Shown piece by piece: positions 1 through 9,356 of a stretch of 44,914 nt of DNA. A program made the translations under genes and the position numbers. The notes under the pieces are model-generated. The model did not search any database. It was not told where the DNA came from and saw only the letters and a list, made by a program, of their open reading frames with translations. Each line of letters starts with the position of its first letter. Positions within the stretch are counted from its first letter, which is position 1. The DNA comes from Zoopage sp. CT-All (taxonomy: Eukaryota > Zoopagomycota > Zoopagomycetes > Zoopagales > Zoopagaceae): positions 1 to 44,914 of the forward strand of contig QZWS01000016.1 in the NCBI GenBank assembly GCA_004114245.1, given 5' to 3'.

Positions 1-1922
1 CGACAGCGAAGCAGGTGCAGCACTACCTCGGGCTGTTCAACTACTTCCGCGACCATGTACCACACATGAGTACGCTTACGCGGCCATTAGACAAGCTGCG
101 GAACCACGACAACGTAGGAGCAGCCTGGTCAGAACGGCACGACCAGGCCTTTGACGCGGTCATTGAAATCCTACGGTCAGACGTGGTGCTTAGCCAGACG
201 GACTTCGAGCAGCCGTTCCTGGTGGCGACGGACGCGTCAGCGATGGGCATTGGCGCGGTCCTATACCAAGAGGTCGCGGGCAAACCGAGATGGATCTTGT
301 TTGTAGCGCGTGCGCTGTCGGCCTCAGAGCGGAACTACTCGGCAACGAAGCGTGAATTACTGGCGATCGTATTCGCGCTGCAGCGCTTCCACACGTACCT
401 ATGGGGCGCGCGGTTCACGCTGTATACGGACCATCGCGCGTTGACCCACCTTCACACGCAGAAGAACTTGAATGCGATGATGGTGGGCTGGTTCGACACG
501 CTACTCGAGTATCAGTACGGCATCGTGCACCATCCAGGGGTGCTCAACGTATTGCCGGACCACCTCAGTTGCCTGTTTCCGACACAAGCGCTGGGGGGGA
601 AGGTAGTGGCCGCGGCGCCAAAGATACGATCGGCCAACGTACGGGCCGCCGACGAACTGGTGCAGGTGGACGGGCACACCCGCACAGTCGAGTCGGCGGA
701 CGAGAGACGGGCGCTAATCACGGCCAAGCACCTGGACGGGCACTTCGGGGCGAAGGCGATCACAAACGCGCTTGAGGCGCAGGGCGTACGCTGGCCAGGC
801 ATGGACAAGGACGCGGCCGACGAGGTCCGCCGTTGCGTCCAATGCCAGCGATACAATGTGGTTCGTCAGGGATTCCACCCGCTGCGGAGCGAGGTGGCGA
901 GCGCGCCGGGCGACCATGTCGCGGTAGACCTGGCTGGGCCGTTCACGACGTCGGACGTGGGCAACCACTACCTGTTTGTGTTGGTCGACGCTTGCTCGCG
1001 GTTCTGCTTCCTGCGCGCACTACCCAACAAGTCAATGGGTACGGTGGCGCAGGCGTTCGTCAAATATGCGACGACGTTCGGGTTCCCGCAGAGCGTGCAG
1101 TCCGACAACGGAACCAAGTTCGTGAACCGCCTAATGGAGCTGGTCAAGTCGGAGTGCGGGATTGACTGGCGGCTCATCACGCCCTATCACGCGCGGGCAA
1201 ACGGGCTGGCGGAGCGGCACGTTCAGACGGCTCTGAACGTGATCCGCAAGCGCATCGACGGGGTGCGCAAAGACTGGGACGTATTCGTGCCGTCGACGCA
1301 GCTGTCCATCAACACCAAGGTGGCGGCGGCGCACGGATCCACGCCGTTTGCGCTGATGTTCGCACGGGCGCCAAACACATGGCAAGACCACCGCAACGAG
1401 GCAGCGAAGCCGTTCAACAAAGCCGAGTACCAGCGACGGTTACGCGGCATGGCGGAAGCGGTCCTTCCGGCCATCCGCGAATGTCTCGGCACTACACAGG
1501 AACGTCAGCGCGGACGTTTCAAAGGGAAGGTCGCCGAATTCAAAGAGGGCGACTACGTGATGGCGATCAACCGCAGTCGCCGCCACAAGATGGAGCCGCG
1601 GTACGAGGGCCCCTTCCGCGTGGTACGACGCAACCGCGGCGGCGCCTACGTCCTGCTCGACGACGATGGCCAGGTGGCGGCACAGAACTACGCGCCGTCA
1701 GAGCTGAAAGCCATCGAGGTCGACGAGGCGGGATCCGCGTACGAGGTGGGGCAGATTCTAGCCCATCGCGGAAAGCAGTCACACCGCGAGTACTTGGTGC
1801 GATGGAAAGGCTACAGCCCCCGGTTCGACACCTGGGAGCCCACAGCTAGCTTCAATGACTTGGGCGCCATTGATAGCTACTGGGACAGAAAGGCAAGGTC
1901 GCCAAGGGCTGGAGGGGAGTGA
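1..1922 (+). mobile_element. Ty3/gypsy chromovirus, 3' part of pol (RT end, RNase H, integrase, chromodomain)
   Basis: This is the 3' part of a Ty3/gypsy LTR retrotransposon that enters from the left window edge, so its 5' LTR, gag, protease and most of reverse transcriptase lie outside. The visible frame is open from the first bases to the stop at 1920-1922. In order it shows the end of the RT region, an RNase H domain (DASAMGIGAVLYQ, ELLAIVFALQ, TDHRALTHL), an HHCC integrase zinc finger, an integrase core of D-D-E type (SDNGTKF region), a GPY/F-like C-terminal module and a terminal chromodomain (YLVRWKGYSPRFDTWEP). The chromodomain places it among the chromoviruses. The visible part looks whole and GC-rich, which suggests a young copy; this is inference. 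Only the domain order and family are secure. Confidence 0.93.
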
Positions 1923-2003
1923 TGTGGTGCGGCAGTAGAAAAGTAGCAGTCTCTTTTCTGATACATTAAGTTCCACAAGACTTACTCTGCACTACACCAC
2001 ACA
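1911..2003 (+). repeat. Polypurine tract and probable start of the chromovirus 3' LTR
   Basis: A purine run (GGAGGGGAG, 1911-1919) lies directly before TGATGTGGTG, which begins at 1920 and overlaps the pol stop codon. A polypurine tract followed by TG is the usual start of a 3' LTR. The right end is not fixed. A short TG...CA unit ending near 2003 (CACCACACA) is one possibility, but the LTR could run further, to at most about 2207 where the Harbinger target duplication begins. The 5' LTR is outside the window, so the ends cannot be compared. Confidence 0.45.
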
Positions 2004-2210
2004 GAGGAGTATCTCAGGTCTGCAATATAATAAAATATACACTTGTTAAGCAATCAAAACGTGTACATTATAATACACAAGATTGTTATGCAAAAATATT
2101 ATTCTTTATTACCTGCAGTTGTGCTATATGGTCACATGGTATGGATAGCAGGGGGTTGCAGTAGTCTCTTTTCTCTGCCTTCTACACTGAGAATACATCA
2201 GGTTGCCATT

Positions 2211-2252
2211 AGACAGTTTGCACAAATGCAAAAATTCGCCCATTGCTAATTT
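2211..2252 (+). repeat. Left terminal inverted repeat of the Harbinger element
   Basis: It pairs with 4784-4821 over about 38-42 bases with a few mismatches and one short gap. The outermost 12 bases (AGACAGTTTGC plus the next purine position) are nearly identical in both ends, and TTTGCRCAAA is itself nearly palindromic. Confidence 0.88.
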
Positions 2253-2359
2253 CCACCGCTAAAATAATTGAATAGCGGCAAGTTAGCGGCAGGCAAAATT
2301 TCAGGTTGCGCTGCCTCATTTTACTGTCTAGCCAGACTCACACACCACCGCCTCCCAAC

Positions 2360-3595
2360 ATGCTGCCCATTCATTACTACCGCCCTCTGCAACTACCACC
2401 ATATGCTCTACTCATTATCGATGCTGTTGCTTGTATGGCTTTGCTTCAAACCCGGCTGCGGCTCCTCTGGCAATTGTTGCTTGATGCGAATCCATGACGT
2501 TCATATGGCATCCTCTTTGGCGTTGGCTCTTTTGATCTTGACGACCAGGAGCATTGGAACTCTAGCGCAATCCACTTTTGCTTTAGGTAAGTCTCTATTG
2601 CAATGCTTATTAACTCTTGTATTGGTATAGATTTCGAAGTGCAGCAGATGTTTGTCAAGTGTTTCATGTGCTTCGCCTGCCAGCCACTATTACTCTCTCC
2701 AATCGCATGAAAATTGATGGTATCAAGGCGTTTTGTGTATTGCTGTTGCGTTTGGCCTGGCCATATTGATTGGCATCAATGTTGTGTGTATTTTTCTGCA
2801 ATTACAGCACTCTATCGCGGATTTTTTTGCATATGCTATCCATCATCAATGAGTGCTTCGCAATGCTCCTTCACTTTGATGTGCGCCGCCTAGTACCCGC
2901 AAAATTGCAAGAGTATTCCCGTTGTGTGTTGGAAGCTGGTGAGGATGTGGCCGGTGCCCGCGGATGCTTTGGATTTATCGATGGGACCGTTCGCCCAGTT
3001 GCTCGGCCCAAATATCTGCAACGCCTATGTTATAGTGGACATAAGAACATGCACGGGATTAAATTTCAAGGCGTAATGGCACCCGATGGTATCATTGTCA
3101 ATCTTTCCAGCCCTTACACTGCGCGGCATCATGATAGCTGGATGTTCAATTGATCTGGACTTGCAGACATCCTTCAACAACATTTAGGTGATAATTCTGA
3201 GTTGCATCTTTATGGCGACCCTGCTTATGGTGCCCGCAACCCTTGGATTTGCAGTCCTATCACGCAAAGGCAGCTAACTGCTGAGGGGGTCATCATTAAT
3301 CAGGCAATGGCATCGCGGAGGATTGTGGTAGAGTGGGGCTTTGGATTGGTGTCACGGTCTGTATTTAATTACATATGTGTGCTAATAACTCTATAGCCTT
3401 TGGCACAAGATTGGGCTGAAGAATAATCAGAAACTCTGGCTATCCCCAATTGGCAAGGAGTACCGGGTGGCTGTGTTTCTAACAAATGTGTATGTGTGCA
3501 TGTATGGTAGTCAAGTCTCTGAGCGCTTCAAATGCCATCCGCCCGAGCTGGAAGAGTATGTGGCAAGTGCACTGATAGGGAATGCATACATTTGA
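2360..3595 (+). pseudogene. PIF/Harbinger transposase (DDE_Tnp_4), interrupted by three TGA codons
   Basis: The transposase can be followed from an ATG at 2360 to a stop at 3593-3595 across two introns: 2587-2630 (GTAAGT...TATAG) and about 3357-3396 (branch CTAATAAC). The N-terminal helical part reads through FRSAADVCQVFHVLRLPAT. The catalytic part has GFIDGTVRP (first D), GDPAYG (second D) and VEWGFG (E), with YSGHKNMHGIKFQG between; the C-terminal end reads PPELEEYV. In-frame TGA codons lie at 2495, 2767 and 3151. At the last two, relatives of this family have arginine (LAxPxRL and FNRSGLADIL), so CGA to TGA change is the simple reading. The three catalytic residues survive. The second donor, GTCTGT, is weak and was placed by frame. 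Confidence 0.85.
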
Positions 3596-3643
3596 TAGTA
3601 GTTGATATTCTATAATGCACATGCCATTACAAGCGATACACAT

Positions 3644-4604
3644 TCATTGCAATGTAACCTCTCTGCTACTATGTCCCACACTTCTTGCCAGTAGTACTGC
3701 ACATTCCGCATGCTCTGCACGTGCTTCTTGCAACTCTTCAAGGCAAACTTGAGCTTCTTCAGCGCGAATATCCAAATTGTGCTCCATAATTGTAATATGC
3801 CGCATATTCAGCTCCTGTTGATACTTCTGTGCATCCTTAAATAACTGCACCATTCGCTTTGTATGGGTTTCCATGCTTGAAAGCTCAGCAGTAGTGGCAG
3901 CAATCTGGGCGATAATTTGATCGGACCCTACCCGCTCTTGCCTTTGGCGCTTCCTGCAACTAGGCCCCACTTGCTGCTTGCTGTTGTAGTTGAGGCTATA
4001 CTCATTGCATCGGATGGACTTGGCAAAGTTGTGCATGCCCGGCATCGTGTTGCTAGAGCCAATGGTGGAATAATTCCACCCTCAGCGACCAATTCCACCT
4101 CCCAATCCCCAGCATCTAGTCACCATTGCTCCTCTGCTGTCTTCACTTATAATATAGAGTTAGTATATATATTGTTGTGCTTGATATAACCTTGTCCTTG
4201 TGTGCCTCTTCCCACATTTTGGCCGCAAGTTGTTCCACCTTGGTGTAGCTGGTGGTGATCCCTGTCAATGTCATTGCCTCCCTTACCTTCAGGGCACCAA
4301 TTGCAAGCAGCTTATTTGTCTGATCCTTGCATGCGCAATAGGTGACATCAACACCATAGGTATCCTTGAAGGCGCGTGCAACCAACTTGTACTTGGCATC
4401 AATCTTCCCAACCAATCGCCTATGCCCTTGATGATGTAGTGCCAGCTCCAACAACGCCAAGTCTAGATTTGAGTCCCAACGTTTCCGCGCTATCTTGGAT
4501 GCCCTGGACTCTATCAAGGCACCACCATTGTCCCCAACATCCTCTTCGGCCATATCTGCAGCACCAGGGACCAGACCAACATCCATATTGCTCTCGGTAG
4601 ACAT
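3644..4604 (-). pseudogene. Harbinger accessory Myb/SANT DNA-binding protein, probably decayed in its second half
   Basis: The first exon (4604 down to 4191) begins at a good ATG and encodes an acidic start and then a Myb/SANT-like trihelix (RKRWDSNLDLALLELALHHQ ... VARAFKDTYGVDVT ... CKDQTNKLLA). It ends at a GTTATA donor followed by a perfect TACTAAC branch site; the intron is about 4146-4190. The second part (3644-4045) encodes a basic patch (RKRQRQERVG) and a long coiled coil (QLFKDAQKYQQELNMRHITI...). The two parts cannot be joined cleanly: every acceptor I tried meets a stop in the stretch between. In Harbinger elements this protein carries the transposase to the nucleus and to the ends. 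Known family layout and convergent position support the call. Confidence 0.72.
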
Positions 4605-4783
4605 CTAATATGTGCATCAGTATCAGATGATGCCAGATTATGCTTTAGAGGACATTTGGTGCAGCTGGGGAAAGGCTAGAGCTTAGCGGCGGCGGCGGGT
4701 TGGATAGCATGTTTTGCCGATATGGATTGGCGAGTGGTCTAATTGAATTTTTTGCCAATGTGGTTGGCCGAAAAATGGTCACT

Positions 4784-4821
4784 AAATTAGCGGGCAAAAT
4801 TTGTATTTGCGCAAACTGTCT
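4784..4821 (-). repeat. Right terminal inverted repeat of the Harbinger element
   Basis: This is the reverse complement of the left end and finishes in ...GCGCAAACTGTCT, followed by the ATT target duplication at 4822-4824. Confidence 0.88.
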
Positions 4822-4824
4822 ATT

Positions 4825-5758
4825 GTGATGTACTGCAGTTGGGATTGCACTGGTAGCTGGGGAGGTGGAAGAAAAGTCAGCTTAAAGCAAAATTCCGGGA
4901 CGCCTTTTGTGATGACTGATAAGCCACGGGTTTTCCCTCATTGGAACAGGGAGTTTTTTAACCTAGGCCTAGGGCGGACACTCTTAACCTAGCCAAATAA
5001 TAGGACCAGTATTAGTATATCTGCTTGTGTTGAAATCAAGCTTAATGCATGGCATATTCTCTCTTGTGATTGTGGTGCTCACTTAGTCAGTAGTCTTTTT
5101 TTAAGCAGAATCACAAGCAACACAGCTTAAAAAATGCATCCTGTCCCACTGACATCTAACTACTTTCCTTCTGATCCCGGCCTCAAGAAACAGTCCTTAT
5201 ATGCTCTGGCATACAAGGACAATAGCCATAACCACCATATTGGCCAGGGGTCAATTAAGTAGTCTCTAGCAGCTCAATGGATATGGTATTGCCAAAGCAA
5301 TGAAATTCAATTTGATTAAGCAGTCTCTTTTCAGTAGAATAAACTATATTGTTGCCCAAGGACATCCTGTCCCACACCTGTAGCATGCAGTGAATGCAAT
5401 TGTGAGAGTCTCAGATTTCATGAAAACCAGGCTGAATTAAAAGTGATAGTTCACAAATGACCCAATACTAATTTGCAAGCTCTTGATGCCAAGGCCATGC
5501 AGAGCATGTGGTCCTTGCACTCTCTCAAACACCTACTTCTTATCTCCAAACCACCAGTCCCAGTGAGATAGCTCCAGCATGAGCACTTCCTAGACTCCAA
5601 TACCTGCACACTCCCATCCTGCAACAAAGGGTTAGCCTCTGCCCACCGCACAGCATTCTGCCCCATTGGAAGGAGCATTGGGAGGAGTGCTGGGAGGGGA
5701 GGTGCAAGGGAGGCAGCGGCGTAGACCTCGTCTGCGGTTTTTGCACCGACTCAACCAG
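4825..5758. other. AT-rich intergenic stretch with repeat relics, no gene recognised
   Basis: No coding sequence is supported here. About 4926-5066 matches a stretch near 24672-24812 (see the repeat entries). A 12-base palindrome CCTAGGCCTAGG sits near 4962. The motif CATCCTGTCCCAC occurs twice (about 5137 and 5365), each time after a TTAAGCAG motif, and AGTCTCTTTTC recurs here and at about 1949 and 2163, which suggests pieces of one repeat family. The promoter of the beta-MPP gene must lie at the right end. Confidence 0.5.
4926..5066. repeat. Dispersed repeat, LTR-like relic (copy 1)
   Basis: It shares a gapped match of roughly 140 bases with 24672-24812: GGTTTTCCC, ACAGGG, GTTTTTTA, TTAACC, TATTAGTAT, CTTGTGTTGA and CATGGC occur in the same order. 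The TTTTCCC...GGG...TTTTTTA arrangement resembles the LTR region of Ty1/copia elements, but no coding part remains. Family placement is a guess; the copy is old and fragmentary. Confidence 0.35.
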
Positions 5759-7252
5759 ATGGCTTCCAAGCTGATCCTCGGTGGCGCCCTCCGCAGCAAC
5801 CTCCGCTCCGTATGCCGCGGCCTTCCCTCACCAAGCCCCTCTAATGTGCTCTAGTCCCTAGCGGGGTCTTCGCGTTCACGGTTTGCCTCGGCCGCCGTGG
5901 CTCCCTCGCCTGCCCCCCGCAAGCATCCGCGCACCGAGACCACCATCCTCGCCAACGGTCTCACCGTCGCCACGGAAACAAACCCCTCCGTGCATACCGC
6001 AACCGTCGGCGTATGGATCGACGCCGGCTCGCGCGCCGAGACTGACCGCACCAACGGCTGCGCCCACTTCCTCGAGCACATGGCCTTCAAGGGCACTCGC
6101 TCGCGCTTGCAGCAGGACATTGAGCGCGAGATCGAGGATATGGGCGCGCACCTCAACGCATACACGAGCCGTGAGCAGACCGTCTACTATGCGAAATCGC
6201 ATCGCAATGACGTCGGCGCCTGCACGGAAGTCTTGGCCGATATTCTGCAGAATTCCAAGCTGGACGCGGCCGCCATTGAGCGCGAGCGGAGCGTGATTCT
6301 GCGCGAGTACGACGAAATAAACAAGCAGATGGAGGAGGTGGTGTTTGATCATCTGCATGCCACCGCCTACCAGGGCCACTCGCTCGGACGCACCATCCTC
6401 GGTCCCGTCGAGAACATTCGCTCCATTACCCGCGACGAGCTGGCCGGCTTCATTACCGAAAACTACACTGCGAACCGCATGGTGCTTGTCGGCGCCGGGG
6501 CTGTGGACCACGCCGAGATGGTCCGGAGCGCCGAGAAGCTGTTTTCCACGCTGCCTAGCCCGGTCACTGTTTCCCCCGCCGCCCAGCTGCCGCACCACGC
6601 CAGGCCCATATTTTCCGGCAGCGAGGTAAAGGTGCGCAATGACACTCTCCCGGCGGCGCACCTGGCGCTGGCCGTGGAAGGCGTCGGCTGGAACCACCCC
6701 GATTTTTACCCGATGCTGGTGCTGCAGTCGGTGGTCGGGTCCTGGGACCGCTCCCTCGGCGCCGCCGCGCACGTCTCTTCCCCCTACCTCGTCCGCAACG
6801 TCTCCGAGCACAATCTTGCCAACGCATACACTTCCTTCAATACGTCGTACTCCGACACAGGTCTCTGGGGCATCTACATGGTGTCGGAGAACATTACCGG
6901 GCTCGACGACCTCTTTTTTTCGGTGCAGAAGGAGTGGGCACGACTCGCGTCCTCGCTGACCGACGCCGAGGTTGTCCGCGCGCGTCAGCAGCTCAAGGCA
7001 GCCCTGCTCATGCAATTGGACGGCACCACGGCGATTGCAGAAGACATTGGTCGGCAGTTGGTGACTGGTGGCACGCGGATGGAGCCCAGCGAGGTCGAGC
7101 GGCTAGTGGAATCGGTCACAGCCAAGGATGTGAGGCGTGTGGCGCAAGAGTACCTGTGGGACCGCGAGGTGGCCGTGGTCGGCGTTGGTCCAGTCGAGAG
7201 CATGCAGGAGTATATGGTGACGCGCGGGCGAATGAGCTGGAATAGGTTCTAA
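5759..7252 (+). CDS. MAS1: Mitochondrial processing peptidase, beta subunit
   Basis: This is the catalytic subunit of the matrix peptidase that removes presequences from imported mitochondrial proteins; it works as a dimer with alpha-MPP. Two exons, 5759-5809 and 5855-7252, are joined across a 45-base intron (GTATGC...CTCTAATGTGCTCTAG), giving 482 aa. Exon 1 supplies an arginine- and serine-rich amphipathic start (MASKLILGGALRSNLRS), a typical presequence. The M16 zinc motif HFLEH is at about residues 88-92, with the distal glutamate about 76 residues later in RSVILREYDE. The flanking TNGCAHFLEHMAFKGT and YTSREQTVYYAK blocks are typical of the beta subunit. The length fits the family. An intron-free start at the GTG in 5897 would lose the presequence. 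The related cytochrome bc1 core 1 protein usually lacks an intact HxxEH, so it is less likely. Confidence 0.95.
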
Positions 7253-7444
7253 AATGGTGGTGTACGACGTCGCTGTGGCGGATGGGAATGAAAATGACTT
7301 TTATATTTCAACCAGGGGCCTCTCAGCATGTGATATTGGGCAGCACGCAGCGCTGTGCTGCCTTGTCGAGAGGCGACTGCAGAGTGATAGTTACATACAA
7401 GTAAACAAAAACCGAGACACCGCGACGAAACCTGGCCACCACGC

Positions 7445-8518
7445 TCATACCGGCGCAGCACCGAACGTACGCCGCCATGTTCGCACCTCTCTGCGCACTT
7501 GCCTCCTCACGGCCTTGCTCACCCTCTCCCCGCGCGCTGCCACCGCCTTCACCAGCTCTCCAACCCACGGCATAATTCCCAGCATGACCGCATCCACGAC
7601 GGGCTTTAAATAATACGCAGAGTAGTCACCAGCGGTAGCCAGCGTCGAGGATACCCGCTGGGGGATCGTCTCGGTGCAGTACAGCCGAATGGTGTCAAGC
7701 ACCAGCGCTACCTGCTCGGCCACGTACTCCTCCACCCAGACCTGAAAGCGGTCCCACTGCATCTCGACATCATCTATGTCCTCGCTGAGAAAGCCGCCGC
7801 CATTCGCATCGAACACTCGCGCGACATCCCGCGCGACACCCTCGACGAGCAGCGACCGGGTGTTGTCTATCTGCCGGTACAGGTCGTTGAGCACATGTAT
7901 ATGGATCAGGTTAACCACGCGGGTGGGCACCATGGCAGAGATGGAGGTGGTGAGCGAGGAGGCCAGCGAGGAGGACTGCTTCAGTGTCCGGCGGAGATCA
8001 ATGCGGATAAGGTCAAGGGCGCGGGTCAGCGTGTGGATGAGATGCAGGGCGACGTCACTGGCCACGTCCCGCGGCGAGCGCACCAACACCACCGTTGCCT
8101 GCGTACGCGTATTTTCAGAGTCGGAGGACATGGCCGAGGCATCGGATGCCTCGCAGGGGGAGTACGGTGGGATCGCGAGAAGCATGCAACTCGCGTCGTC
8201 GGTATCCACCGCCTCATCCTCCTCATCCATGACCAGCACCCGACGGTGCCGATCGCTCCGACCATCTCCGTCTGAGGACGACGTCGACGCGAGGCTTGTG
8301 TTTCTGATATCAAAGTATCCAGCGCCAGTGTCCAGGATGGAGGAATCGGCGCTTGTGCACCCGGCGGCGGCGTCCGCATCCAGCTCCATGGCGGACAGCC
8401 GCCGCAGGAGCATGGCGGGGGTGAGCGGCTGCGGCGAGATGGTGCCAGTGGGCGAGGCGGATGTGACGGTGGAGATGGCAGTGTCCGGCGGCATGCGGAG
8501 AAATGCAACCCACCGCAT
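7445..8518 (-). CDS. Hypothetical protein, 357 aa, acidic serine-rich start and helical C-terminal half
   Basis: I do not recognise this protein. From the ATG at 8518 it has a low-complexity N-terminal half (serine, aspartate, alanine; VMDEEDEAVDTDDA) followed by about 220 residues predicted to be mostly amphipathic helix (ALHLIHTLTRALDLIRIDLR, VEEYVAEQVALVLDTIRLYC, AYYLKPVVDAVMLGIMPW). It ends in a strongly basic tail (SKAVRRQVRREVRTWRRTF). The alternating hydrophobic pattern with no clear transmembrane segment and the basic end would fit a peripheral membrane or lipid-surface protein, but this is only a guess. A second ATG lies at 8494. The antisense strand is also open over part of this region, but its translation looks like low-complexity shadow. 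It is divergent from or tandem to nothing obviously functionally related. Confidence 0.6.
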   Translation of the reverse strand: MRWVAFLRMPPDTAISTVTSASPTGTISPQPLTPAMLLRRLSAMELDADAAAGCTSADSSILDTGAGYFDIRNTSLASTSSSDGDGRSDRHRRVLVMDEEDEAVDTDDASCMLLAIPPYSPCEASDASAMSSDSENTRTQATVVLVRSPRDVASDVALHLIHTLTRALDLIRIDLRRTLKQSSSLASSLTTSISAMVPTRVVNLIHIHVLNDLYRQIDNTRSLLVEGVARDVARVFDANGGGFLSEDIDDVEMQWDRFQVWVEEYVAEQVALVLDTIRLYCTETIPQRVSSTLATAGDYSAYYLKPVVDAVMLGIMPWVGELVKAVAARGERVSKAVRRQVRREVRTWRRTFGAAPV

Positions 8519-8812
8519 GACGCATGGACATTTGCCCACGCGACGCAGCAGCAGACGCGGCCCGCCACGTCCGGAATCGTCGTTGGCGCCTGGTGCCCGC
8601 TCAGGCCCGCATGCTCCTTGGGGCCCAGGAGTATTGTCGGCAGCAGGAATACGCGGCGCTCAAGGGAGTGGCGATGGCCTGATGCGCGCGTGTTTGCGAT
8701 CGTCCCCTGTTCAGTGGCCTTGTGATCGGACCCAAACGATACATGCACTGTACAAACATAGAGGCCGTCTGCGCCACGTCATACAACTCCCGGCAGCCTG
8801 TCAGCAACTCGC

Positions 8813-9259
8813 TTATGCCTCCTCCTCTAGCCTGCGAATGAAGTCCATCATCTTTGACGCTGGCCGCCCGATCACAGCACGGCCATGCTCCCAACTCACC
8901 AGCACCGGCCGCTGCATCCGGGCCGCCGGGTCCACGAGCACCGCTTTGATTACCTCCTCGGACGTTGTCGCGCCGCCATCGCCTTTCCATTGGCCATCAC
9001 GCAACAGCTCCCCCGGCGGAGTATGGTCTGCGCCGAGGTAGGACACGATGGAGGCCAGCTGGTCCTTGGTTGGCGGGGCGCTCGTGATATCGTGCACATC
9101 GAGCACGAACTCGCCCTTTGGCTGCGGAGGAGCAAGGTGCGCGGTGAGCAAGGACAGCGCCGCGTTGGATTTCGAGCAGCGTGGGTTGTGGAAGAGCGTG
9201 AGGACTGCAAACCGCGGCAGCGTTGGGATAGACATGGAGTGTGTGGGAACGGGTGGCAA
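8813..9259 (-). CDS. ArsC-family (arsenate reductase-like) thioredoxin-fold protein
   Basis: The protein is 148 aa, or 140 aa from the second methionine (MSIPTLPRF). It matches the bacterial ArsC/YfgD family: beta strand plus active-site loop LTLFHNPRCSKSNAALSLL with the catalytic cysteine in NPRCSKS, then PPTKDQLASIVSYLG, LLRDGQ, a helix EEVIKAVLVDPAARM and the conserved QRPVLV...AVIGRP end. ArsC proteins reduce arsenate with glutathione and glutaredoxin, but many family members have no proven arsenate role, so the substrate is open. Yeast uses the unrelated Acr2 for this reaction, so a bacterial-type ArsC in a fungal genome is worth noting. No arsenite pump gene is adjacent. The gene is intron-free as far as I can see. 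Confidence 0.88.
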   Translation of the reverse strand: MPPVPTHSMSIPTLPRFAVLTLFHNPRCSKSNAALSLLTAHLAPPQPKGEFVLDVHDITSAPPTKDQLASIVSYLGADHTPPGELLRDGQWKGDGGATTSEEVIKAVLVDPAARMQRPVLVSWEHGRAVIGRPASKMMDFIRRLEEEA

Positions 9260-9356
9260 TAAACGCTGTGACAGTCACAGATATCGTCATCATAGGTCCG
9301 AAACCGGAACCAATCGCCCTGAAATCATCCGCTAGCCTCCGAAACTAATGCATATT

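Larger units (their letters stand above)
2211..4821. mobile_element. PIF/Harbinger DNA transposon, 2611 bp, with TIRs and 3-bp target duplication
   Basis: Both ends are visible. The left end starts AGACAGTTTGCACAAATGCA and the right end, read on the opposite strand, starts AGACAGTTTGCGCAAATACA. The match continues through GCCC and GCTAATTT to give inverted repeats of about 38-42 bases. The element is flanked on both sides by ATT (2208-2210 and 4822-4824), a 3-bp target duplication as expected for PIF/Harbinger. Subterminal TTAGCGG motifs recur (near 2284, 4684 and 4786). Inside are a DDE_Tnp_4-type transposase on the + strand and a Myb/SANT protein on the - strand, converging. It is AT-rich and poor in CG compared with host genes. 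The transposase carries stop codons, so this copy is probably not autonomous. Confidence 0.9.

Noticed and set aside
5876-7015. Long - strand open frame of 379 residues
   Set aside because: It is fully antisense to beta-MPP, a GC-rich gene that leaves the other strand open; there is no recognisable domain.
7776-9041. Long + strand open frame of 421 residues
   Set aside because: It is antisense to the helical hypothetical protein and to the ArsC-family gene; its translation is low-complexity serine and arginine, and the ArsC match fixes the - strand as coding there.
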